Positions 14,816-21,597 of a stretch of DNA of 21,597 bases are shown in pieces. Within the stretch, counting starts at the first letter, position 1, and every line of letters starts with the position of its first letter. The stretch is from RUG12395 sp034178705 (GTDB lineage: Bacteria > Bacillota > Clostridia > Oscillospirales > CAG-272). The notes below the pieces were generated by a model. The model saw only the letters and a list, made by a program, of their open reading frames with translations, ran no database searches and was not told the DNA's origin. A program made the position numbers and the translations under genes. The stretch lies in the NCBI GenBank assembly GCA_034178705.1, contig JAXFQY010000034.1:1-21597 (forward strand). The letters are read 5' to 3'.

Positions 14816-15781
14816 TTATACCAGAACCGGACAGCAAACATCGGGCAAAACAGGATTTTTCTTTACTTCACTGCCCGCGGGAAGAAGGAAAGAAAGGGCA
14901 TGCGGCACGGCCTCCACCGAGAGGGAGGAGCGATGCTCAACCTCCCCGTCGACACAGACAGAAACGGTTTCTCCGAAATCGTAGTTAACCCGATGACAAG
15001 GCGCATAGGTGATGATATTCTTTGTGTTCTCGCTGACATAGGTCCCCTTTTTATATCTTCCAATCAAACGGATAAAAGTTGGACGCGATACACGCCTGAC
15101 AGCGCAAACATTGATTCTGCCGTCGTCAAGGGCAATAAACGGCAGACTCTTGAATCCGCCACCGCAGAACGCCCCGTTTCCGATACAGGTCAGCTGCAGG
15201 TCATATTTCTGGGGTTCCGATCCGTCAAAAGAGATCGACGCATGCACACCCGGCATTCTCACGAACGCCTTAACCACACCGGCAATATAGGCAAACTTTC
15301 CGGGAATCAGAGGGTTGCGCTTGATTTCCGAAACATACTGGACAACCTGGCAGTCAAAGCCGATATTCATCATGTTGACACAATACCGCTCCTCCCCGTA
15401 GCGGAGCAGATCCACCGGGATCTCAGCAGCATCCAGCTGAGCTGCCACATCGAGAAAAAGCTCTCCGCCGGTAAAGTTCCGCGGAAAATCATTTCCGGTT
15501 CCGACCGGAACCATTCCGCAGGAAACGCCGGGCGCTCCGAAGGCACCGTTTACCCCCTCGTTGAAGGTTCCGTCCCCGCCGCAAAGATAGAAGCGTTTTC
15601 CGCCCCCTTCTCCGTCAAAAGCAGTCCTGCGCACAAAATTCTCCGCATCCCGTACCGCCTTGGTTATGTAAATGCTGTAATCAACACCCCTGGCTGAACA
15701 GACTGCACGGATTTCCTCCGCTATTTTTTTCTGTGCCTTGCCTTTTCCGGCTACGGGATTCAAAACAAAATAGTGCTTCAT
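14816..15781 (-). CDS. Diacylglycerol-kinase-family lipid kinase (YegS/DgkB type)
   Basis: A 321-residue soluble lipid kinase. NPVAGKGK (8-15) and GGDGTFNE (68-75) form the nucleotide site of the DAGK catalytic domain, followed by the PVGTGNDFPRN segment of the family. The C-terminal beta-rich domain is complete. Such enzymes phosphorylate diacylglycerol (DgkB) or related lipids; the exact substrate is not readable. AAAGGA is about 7 bases before the ATG, which comes 3 bases after the rarA stop. Confidence 0.9.
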   Translation of the reverse strand: MKHYFVLNPVAGKGKAQKKIAEEIRAVCSARGVDYSIYITKAVRDAENFVRRTAFDGEGGGKRFYLCGGDGTFNEGVNGAFGAPGVSCGMVPVGTGNDFPRNFTGGELFLDVAAQLDAAEIPVDLLRYGEERYCVNMMNIGFDCQVVQYVSEIKRNPLIPGKFAYIAGVVKAFVRMPGVHASISFDGSEPQKYDLQLTCIGNGAFCGGGFKSLPFIALDDGRINVCAVRRVSRPTFIRLIGRYKKGTYVSENTKNIITYAPCHRVNYDFGETVSVCVDGEVEHRSSLSVEAVPHALSFLLPAGSEVKKNPVLPDVCCPVLV

Positions 15782-15784
15782 GGC

Positions 15785-17035
15785 TCAATCCTTTGTGTTT
15801 TTTTTGACTGTGTCCCAGTATTGCTTTGCAGCCAACTCCGTTTTATTCGGACACGGCTGATAATAAACGGCGTTTTTTAAATCATCCGGCAGATACTGCT
15901 GACGGACATAGTGGTCGGGATAATCATGCGGATATTGATATCCTTCGAAAAGCGGGCTTTGCAAATGCTTCGGGATCACCTGACCGCGCCCGGCCCGCAC
16001 GTCGGCAGATGCCGCCGCATAGGCGTTATGGGCTGCATTCGATTTCGGTGCTGTCGCAAGAAAAATCGCGGCGTTGGAAAGCGGAAGCGTTGCCTCCGGA
16101 AGACCCAGCTCCTTGGCGCTTTCGCAGCACGCGCGGACAACAGCAGCCGCGATCGGATAGGCAAGTCCGATATCCTCATTCGCGATAACCTGAAGCCGGC
16201 GGCAAGCGGAAATCAAATCTCCACCCTCCAGAAGCTTGGCAAGATAAAAAACCGCGGCGTCTGCATCCGATCCGCGAATCGACTTCTGAAGGGCGGACAG
16301 CAGATCATAATGCACATCATCCGTTCTGTCATAATTGCCGAGTGAATTCCCGCCGAGCTGCTCCGCCGTTTCGGGGGAAAGCTCGGTATCGCTCATATAA
16401 TAAGCATTTTCAAGCAGACCGATTGCCCGGCGGGCATCTCCTCCGCCGCGGACGGCAACGGCGCGCAGCGCCGCGTCGTCCGCGCGCTTGTTCTGCCCGC
16501 GTTCGGTATTCAGCATGTCCCACGCCCGACGCATCAGCTGTGCAATGGAATCCGTGTCCAGCGGCTTGAATTCAAAAACTGAGGAACGGGACAGAACCGC
16601 TTTATAAACATAATAATAGGGATTATCGGTCGTTGAGGCAATCAGCGTGACCCTGCCGTCCTCTATATATTCCAGCAGTATCTGCTGCTGCTTTCTGTTG
16701 AAATACTGGATCTCATCGAGATAGAGAAGAATCCCCGCGGAGCCGAACAGACCCGCGGTATCCCCGATTACATCCTTGACATCCTGAAGGGTTGCCGTGG
16801 TCGCGTTCAGCCGGCGAAGCGTCAGCCCCGACTGCTTTGCAATAATGTTTGCCGCCGTTGTTTTTCCCGTGCCCGGAGGACCGTAGAAAATCATATTTCC
16901 GATTCTTCCGTTTTCAAGCAAACGGCGAAGCGTTCCTGCCGGTCCGAAAAGATGCTTCTGACCGACAATTTCATCAAGGGTCTTCGGCCGCATCCGGTCG
17001 GCAAGCGGTCGGTTCTGGATGTTGAACTCCGGCAT
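15785..17035 (-). CDS. rarA: Replication-associated AAA ATPase RarA/MgsA
   Basis: A 416-residue AAA+ protein acting at stalled replication forks. The family N-terminus PLADRMRPKTLDEIVGQ is present, Walker A is GPPGTGKTT (52-60), Walker B is LYLDEIQ (104-110), sensor 1 is STTDNP (134-139), and the arginine-finger region LSRSSVF is at 148-154. The C-terminal tetramerisation domain contains the typical YPHDYPDHYVRQQYLPD. Most RarA proteins have DEIHRF in Walker B; here it is DEIQYF. AAGGAG is about 6 bases before the ATG. It is in one operon with recG, 19 bases downstream. Confidence 0.95.
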   Translation of the reverse strand: MPEFNIQNRPLADRMRPKTLDEIVGQKHLFGPAGTLRRLLENGRIGNMIFYGPPGTGKTTAANIIAKQSGLTLRRLNATTATLQDVKDVIGDTAGLFGSAGILLYLDEIQYFNRKQQQILLEYIEDGRVTLIASTTDNPYYYVYKAVLSRSSVFEFKPLDTDSIAQLMRRAWDMLNTERGQNKRADDAALRAVAVRGGGDARRAIGLLENAYYMSDTELSPETAEQLGGNSLGNYDRTDDVHYDLLSALQKSIRGSDADAAVFYLAKLLEGGDLISACRRLQVIANEDIGLAYPIAAAVVRACCESAKELGLPEATLPLSNAAIFLATAPKSNAAHNAYAAASADVRAGRGQVIPKHLQSPLFEGYQYPHDYPDHYVRQQYLPDDLKNAVYYQPCPNKTELAAKQYWDTVKKNTKD

Positions 17036-17054
17036 GGTTTCTCCTTTTCCAATC

Positions 17055-19211
17055 TCAATTCAGTTTTCCCGGGTCGCGCTCGACCGAGCCGAGAACCGCA
17101 GACCGAAGTGCAGCATGCTCCGGCAGACGAAGGCCGGGATCGGTTTTGCGGAAGCGGCGCGCTTCGTCTTCTGCCTCCCGGAAGGTCTCGGCGTCCTGCC
17201 ATGCGGCGGCAAGCCGGAGTCCGGCATCCCCGTGCTGACGGAGTTTTTCCCCCGCCGCTGCAAGAAAGTCCCCGGGGCCGCGAAGAGCAAGATCACGCTC
17301 TGCAATGACAAAGCCGTCATTTGTCTGTTTCATAACGGATAGCCGTTCGCGTGCCGTTTCTCCCTTGCTGTCGGAAACCAGAACACAGTAGGACTTTCTT
17401 TTTCCTCTTCCGACTCTGCCGCGAAGCTGATGCAGCTGAGACAGTCCGAATCGCTCTGCGTTTTCGACTATCATTAATGTTGCTTCCGGGACATTCACGC
17501 CGACCTCGATGACTGTCGTACAGACAAGTATTTTGGTAATTCCGGAGGCAAATCGCGCCATCACGTCATCCCGCTCCGCCGGCTTCATTCGGCCATGGAG
17601 ACATTCCACCGGTATATCCGGAAAAACCCTATCACGAAGCTCCTCTGCATATTCCACAGCATAGCGGAGCGGGGGTCGATCCTCGGCGGCAAAAAGAAGC
17701 TCGCCAAGTCCGGTACCCGGTGCATTTTCCGCGTCTCCCTCCTGCTTTTCCGGCTCAATTGCCGGACAGACAATATAGACCTGTCCGCCCTCCTCAACAT
17801 TTTTCCGGATAAAAGCGTTCAGTCGCGCGCGATAGGCTTCCCCGACAACAAAGGTGTCAATCTTTTGCCTTCCCGGCGGCAGCTCATCAATCCGGCTGAC
17901 ATCAAGATCCCCGTAGAGAGCGAGAGAAAGTGTACGGGGAATCGGCGTCGCGCTCATCACCAGAACATGGGGCATTTCTTCCCCTTTTTTCCCGAGCGCG
18001 GCACGCTGAGCCACACCGAAACGATGCTGCTCATCAGTCACAATCAGACCGAGGTGTTCGCAGCGCACGCGTTCGGACAGAAGCGCATGGGTACCGATCA
18101 TCAGATCGATCCGCTCTGCGGGATCATCCGTTACCATGCCGGAAAGCACCGCCGTCTTTTCCCTTTCCTTCATGGAACCGCACAGGAGAGCGGTACGGAA
18201 GCCGAGAGCGCGGAACAGCGGTTCCATTTCCGAAAAATGCTGTCGGGCAAGAATTTCCGTCGGCACCATCAGCATTGCCCGATAACCGTTTTGCGCGGCA
18301 AGGTACAGCGCTGCCTCCGCACAGAGGGTTTTTCCGCTTCCGACATCGCCGACAACAATCCGATTCATCGGGGGGACCTTCCCGTCCCGACCGGTATCCC
18401 GCTGAATCTCCTCAATGGTTCGGCGCTGTGCACCGGTCGGAGAAAAGGGGAGAAAACGAAAAAAAGCGGAAAGATCCTGTCGCGGAAAGCGAAGTCCACC
18501 CTCCGTCGGACGGGCATCGGCACAAACCGAAACCTGAAGATAGTGGAAAAGAACCTCATCAAAAACCAAGCGGCGGGCGGCACGGCGAAGCGCTTCCGTA
18601 TCCTCCGGCTGGTGAATACTGCGCACGGCGTAAGCAAGAGAGGCAAGTCCGTGGCGCTCGCGCAGTTCGCCGGGCAGGGGATCCTTCAGCCGCGGAAGCA
18701 AAGCCTCCGCAGCGGTATGCACTGCGTCCTCCAATGCACGGCGGGTCATCCCCTCCGGCAGACGATAAATCGGGACAAGATCGGCAGGAGGACTTGCCGG
18801 ATCATATTTTTCATAGGCGGCTCCGGTCATCTGATAAGATGTTTTTATCCGTTGGAGCACACCGTAAAAACGGTACTCTTCCCCGACATGAAAAGTACCG
18901 GAAAGATACGGCTGATTGAAAAAGGCAAGCTCCACGGTTCCGCTTTCGTCGGTTGCGCGGAACTTGGTCAGGGTTCTGCGGCTGGGAAGTCGCACAGTAC
19001 GCGGCTGTGTGGCAACAGTCAGAAGATAGGAATGGCGCATTCCGTCAACGCTGTCCATGGACACGGGGCGGACGTCTCCCCGGTTCTGATAGGAGCGTGG
19101 GAAAAACCACAGCAGATCGGAGGCCGTTCGGATGCCAACGTGTTCCAGTACGGCAGCACGCGCCTTCCCGATTCCCCGGATTTCGCTTACCGGACTTTGA
19201 AAGGTCAGCAT
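17055..19211 (-). CDS. recG: ATP-dependent DNA helicase RecG
   Basis: A 718-residue fork-reversal helicase, slightly longer than the usual 680-690. An N-terminal wedge/OB domain (to about 240) begins with a helix-hairpin-like IRGIGKARAAVLEHVGI (11-27). Helicase motifs are Walker A GDVGSGKT (288-295), DEQH (393-396), SATPIPRTL (420-428) and the QLRGRVGRGKRKSYC motif VI region (595-609). The segment after LRGPGDFL (643-650), normally GTRQ-G, reads AAAGEKLRQHG here. GGAGG precedes the ATG at 19211, one base after the upstream stop, so translation is coupled to the DHHW gene. A long frame on the opposite strand is only a shadow. Confidence 0.95.
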   Translation of the reverse strand: MLTFQSPVSEIRGIGKARAAVLEHVGIRTASDLLWFFPRSYQNRGDVRPVSMDSVDGMRHSYLLTVATQPRTVRLPSRRTLTKFRATDESGTVELAFFNQPYLSGTFHVGEEYRFYGVLQRIKTSYQMTGAAYEKYDPASPPADLVPIYRLPEGMTRRALEDAVHTAAEALLPRLKDPLPGELRERHGLASLAYAVRSIHQPEDTEALRRAARRLVFDEVLFHYLQVSVCADARPTEGGLRFPRQDLSAFFRFLPFSPTGAQRRTIEEIQRDTGRDGKVPPMNRIVVGDVGSGKTLCAEAALYLAAQNGYRAMLMVPTEILARQHFSEMEPLFRALGFRTALLCGSMKEREKTAVLSGMVTDDPAERIDLMIGTHALLSERVRCEHLGLIVTDEQHRFGVAQRAALGKKGEEMPHVLVMSATPIPRTLSLALYGDLDVSRIDELPPGRQKIDTFVVGEAYRARLNAFIRKNVEEGGQVYIVCPAIEPEKQEGDAENAPGTGLGELLFAAEDRPPLRYAVEYAEELRDRVFPDIPVECLHGRMKPAERDDVMARFASGITKILVCTTVIEVGVNVPEATLMIVENAERFGLSQLHQLRGRVGRGKRKSYCVLVSDSKGETARERLSVMKQTNDGFVIAERDLALRGPGDFLAAAGEKLRQHGDAGLRLAAAWQDAETFREAEDEARRFRKTDPGLRLPEHAALRSAVLGSVERDPGKLN

Positions 19212-19212
19212 G

Positions 19213-20406
19213 TTACTTCCCCTCCGGAAGGAGATAACTCAGACCGCGGAAGCTGTCCGAATCGGTCAGGCTGTCCGTGCCGCAGAGGATCAGCACACAA
19301 TCGGCGCCGCATTCCTGTGCAAGCAGATATGCCGACTCCCAATAATAGCGCGGGTCAATGATAATAAGATCATAATGCTGGGCAAGATACGGAACCATGC
19401 TGTGCGCATAGCTGTCCTTGATCAAAAGCATAGTAGGACGGTTCTCGCCGCTGTTTTTCGTTACGCGGACATACGCGTTGTTTCCCCCGATATAGGAGCT
19501 GTATTTATCCTTTTTATCCAGATAGGAACGGTCATAAAAGCCGGAAAAGGTCGCACCGTTCCGGATCTCAGTTGTAAAGCTGTCATCGTCAAGATGCCAG
19601 TATTCCATCGTGTCCGGCTCCGCAAACGGAGTCATAACCTTGGAGTAAGAGGTACCGAGGAAGCTCTGCGAAACGGTTTCGCGCTGAAAAGTCTCCGCGG
19701 GGATCGGTTCCATTCCAAGCGCAGGGCAAAGCGTGCGATAGGCCAGATATGCCCCATAGGCGGTCCAGTGATGATCGGTTTTGTAATACACCGATTCCCC
19801 GTTATCCGCCGCAGCTTTCAAAACAGGCAGAAGGTCAATCCCGTCGCCTGCAGAAAAAATCGTCTCTCTGACACCGGAAAGTGCACCGGAAGAATATCCG
19901 GACGGATAGTAACGCTCCAGAACATCGGCAGGACGCGGTGCAACGGCAAAGACAGTCGGGATTTTTTCCGCTTCCAGCGCGCTTTTCAAAGCATGGATTG
20001 CCTGTGTATTAACAGGAACATTTTTTATATCCGTATAATCCCTGCGCGGAATCAGATAACCGTCCGTACCGTAAAGAACGGCGTTCGTTTCATAGCGGAC
20101 AAGTGCCATATCGCTGACAGCGCGCAGCTCAAGCATCTCCTCCCTCCAAGGGAACTGATCCCGGCAGAAGTCGCCCGCCTGATCCTTGAACTTACCCGAA
20201 AAAAGCTTATCGGCAAAGTTTCCGGAAAACAGCTCTGTCTTCGTCATGAGACTCCTGTTCTCATTTTCGGAAACCTCGCGTCCCGGCAAAACAGCAGTCA
20301 GGATACCGCCGAGCGCAATCACGCTGCAAAACAACACCGCGGAGGCAATATCCGAAACTGAGCCGATGCGTTTTTTTTCTGTATTGGACTTATATGAATG
20401 GTTCAA
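19213..20406 (-). CDS. DHHW-motif SGNH-like acyltransferase partner of the MBOAT protein
   Basis: A 397-residue membrane-anchored protein. A short cytoplasmic start and one hydrophobic helix (about 19-40) lead to an extracytoplasmic SGNH-like domain. This contains SENENRSL (46-53), YGTDGYLIPRRDY (112-124), the diagnostic TDHHW (210-214) and LLIKDSYAHSMVPYL (327-341), with Ser332 as probable nucleophile and Asp/His from the DHHW block. Such proteins (AlgJ/AlgX-like) receive acetyl groups exported by an MBOAT protein and place them on a cell-surface polymer. It starts with TTG at 20406, with AAAGGAGG (20413-20420) 6 bases upstream; the longer frame to 20589 overlaps the MBOAT gene and is not supported. 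The acceptor polymer is unknown. Confidence 0.88.
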   Translation of the reverse strand: MNHSYKSNTEKKRIGSVSDIASAVLFCSVIALGGILTAVLPGREVSENENRSLMTKTELFSGNFADKLFSGKFKDQAGDFCRDQFPWREEMLELRAVSDMALVRYETNAVLYGTDGYLIPRRDYTDIKNVPVNTQAIHALKSALEAEKIPTVFAVAPRPADVLERYYPSGYSSGALSGVRETIFSAGDGIDLLPVLKAAADNGESVYYKTDHHWTAYGAYLAYRTLCPALGMEPIPAETFQRETVSQSFLGTSYSKVMTPFAEPDTMEYWHLDDDSFTTEIRNGATFSGFYDRSYLDKKDKYSSYIGGNNAYVRVTKNSGENRPTMLLIKDSYAHSMVPYLAQHYDLIIIDPRYYWESAYLLAQECGADCVLILCGTDSLTDSDSFRGLSYLLPEGK

Positions 20407-20412
20407 TTTTGG

Positions 20413-20420
20413 CCTCCTTT
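20413..20420 (-). promoter_or_regulatory. Strong ribosome binding site fixing a TTG start
   Basis: AAAGGAGG on the minus strand overlaps the last bases of the MBOAT gene and lies 6 bases before TTG at 20406. No ATG or GTG is equally well placed in that frame. Confidence 0.75.
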
Positions 20421-21597
20421 CAGAATCGTGTATACAGGAAAGGACTGTAGTCCGAGGCGGCGATAAATGCAAAGGACAGGAGGAGGCCGCAGGCGAGCAG
20501 GACGAAATCCAATACCTGTCCCGGCCGTCCCGTTCGGTCAAGAAAACGGCGACGCAGTCTGGCGGGATACGGAGTAGCGGCAATCCCAAGAAGCATCAGC
20601 AGCACGATGCTGCGCAGTACCTCATAGGCAGCAAGAGGCGAAGAACCCGAAAACAGAGACGCTGCATAGGCAAGGGGGGACGCACCATACTCACCGAGAT
20701 CCGGAGACACGAAGATGAACCAACCGAAAAGAATCAAAGCAAGCGCATAAACATGCCGGAAAACCGCAGGGGTCCGCTTGAGGGCATTGCCCCAGACATA
20801 TTTTTCGAGAATCAGGATCACACCGTAGTAGAGGCCCCAAAGAAGAAAGCACCAGTCGGCCCCATGCCAAAGTCCGGTCAGAAGCCACACACACAGAAGG
20901 TTGAAAATATGACGGGCGTGCCCTACACGGTTTCCCCCGAGAGGAATATAAACATAATCCCGGAACCAAGTGGAAAGCGAGATATGCCAGCGGCGCCAGA
21001 AATCGGTAATGCTGTCCGCGATATAAGGATAATTGAAGTTCTCACAGAATTCGAATCCGATCATCCGGCCGAGTCCGATTGCCATATCCGAGTAAGCAGA
21101 GAAATCGAAATAGATCTGAAAGGTGTAAAACAAGATGCCAAGCCAGGCAAGCGCGGCACCGCGCTCTGTGTCAGGAACTGCGGCGATCGAGCGCCAGGCA
21201 TTTCCCGCCATATCCGCAAGAATCACTTTTTTTGCCAACCCGCAGACAAAACGTCTGACGCCGGATGCAAATTTGTTGAACGAATGGGTTCTCAGGCGGA
21301 GCTGTTCTTCCACATCCTTATAACGGACCACCGGCCCGGCAATCAGCTGCGGAAACAACGCAACATAGGTTCCAAAGGTAACGGGATTTTTCTGATATCC
21401 TACATCTCCGCGATAAACATCAATCACATAGGACATCGCCTGAAAGGTGTAAAAGGAAATGCCGATCGGGAGTTCGATATTCAGCTCAGGCAAAAGCTCC
21501 CGACCGAACAAAGCGGAAAGATTTCCCGCGAGAAAATTCCAATACTTGAAGAAGCCGAGGATCCCAAGGTTGAAAACACAGGAAAGAATAAGCCAAA
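20420..21597 (-). CDS. MBOAT-family O-acyltransferase (AlgI/DltB-like), 5' end cut by window edge
   Basis: About 391 C-terminal residues are visible; the frame stays open to the edge (NLGILGFFKYWNF lies just inside), so perhaps 70-90 residues are missing. This polytopic enzyme passes acyl groups across the membrane. Family marks are PIGISFYTFQAMSYVIDVYRG, FPQLIAGPVVRY, FDFSAYSDMAIGLGRMIG, FWRRWHISLSTWFRDYVYIPLGG and LTGLWHGADW, with the invariant histidine of the last motif encoded at 20864-20866. An apparent start at 21511 is a TTG inside the conserved region and is not the real start. Together with the DHHW gene 13 bases downstream it forms an AlgI/AlgJ-like pair, probably acetylating a wall or capsule polymer. 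Confidence 0.93.
   Translation of the reverse strand, partial: WLILSCVFNLGILGFFKYWNFLAGNLSALFGRELLPELNIELPIGISFYTFQAMSYVIDVYRGDVGYQKNPVTFGTYVALFPQLIAGPVVRYKDVEEQLRLRTHSFNKFASGVRRFVCGLAKKVILADMAGNAWRSIAAVPDTERGAALAWLGILFYTFQIYFDFSAYSDMAIGLGRMIGFEFCENFNYPYIADSITDFWRRWHISLSTWFRDYVYIPLGGNRVGHARHIFNLLCVWLLTGLWHGADWCFLLWGLYYGVILILEKYVWGNALKRTPAVFRHVYALALILFGWFIFVSPDLGEYGASPLAYAASLFSGSSPLAAYEVLRSIVLLMLLGIAATPYPARLRRRFLDRTGRPGQVLDFVLLACGLLLSFAFIAASDYSPFLYTRF

Noticed and set aside
14535..14837. 100-codon minus-strand frame overlapping rsuA
   Set aside because: Out of frame with rsuA and without its own ribosome binding site; the 31-residue GTG frame in the same gap is better supported.
17595..19361. 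588-codon open frame on the plus strand opposite recG
   Set aside because: It is antisense to a complete recG with all helicase motifs, reads as basic low-complexity sequence and has no ribosome binding site; it is a shadow of recG codon bias.

Overview
This is a chromosomal window from an uncultured-looking Gram-positive bacterium, most likely a clostridial Bacillota of the gut or rumen type. That is inferred from strong AGGAGG-type ribosome binding sites, TTGACA/TATAAT promoters, GTG and TTG starts, a PadR regulator, a QueT-type ECF S-component, a lone MsmK/UgpC-type ATPase and a tandem-PII/DUF1538 pair. Coding DNA looks moderate in GC, with AT-rich gaps. I see no insertion sequence, prophage, CRISPR array, tRNA or rRNA. 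The species cannot be named from the sequence alone.

Layout. Positions 1-5182 are read rightwards: a zinc-ribbon/two-helix membrane protein (211-1011) with its own promoter and terminator; a three-gene unit of PadR regulator, six-helix membrane protein and SGNH hydrolase (1171-2974) with a clear promoter, a palindrome at the start of transcription and a terminator; and a lone 673-residue cytoplasmic protein that looks like an alpha/alpha-barrel glycosidase (3161-5182). A perfect 17-bp stem at 5249-5288 ends transcription from both sides. Everything after that is read leftwards.

The leftward block, in order of transcription from the right edge, begins with a long operon: MBOAT acyltransferase (cut by the edge), DHHW/SGNH partner protein, recG, rarA, a diacylglycerol-kinase-like lipid kinase, a newly noticed 31-residue membrane peptide, and rsuA. 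Then come a lone sugar-ABC ATPase (12616-13728) with its own promoter and terminator; a CPBP protease-tadA-queT operon; a 0.5-kb stretch without a convincing gene; an ABC exporter pair (ATPase then permease); and a DUF1538 membrane protein followed by a tandem PII-like protein, joined by an ATGA overlap.

How the genes work together. The MBOAT and DHHW proteins form an AlgI/AlgJ-like acyl-transfer pair for a cell-surface polymer. RecG and RarA both act at stalled replication forks. TadA and QueT both serve tRNA position 34 (A-to-I editing and queuosine precursor uptake). The DUF1538/PII-like pair looks like a membrane transporter with a dedicated PII-type sensor, comparable in layout to AmtB/GlnK. 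I consider this pair the best candidate for an incompletely described system. The 31-residue membrane peptide is the most easily overlooked gene.
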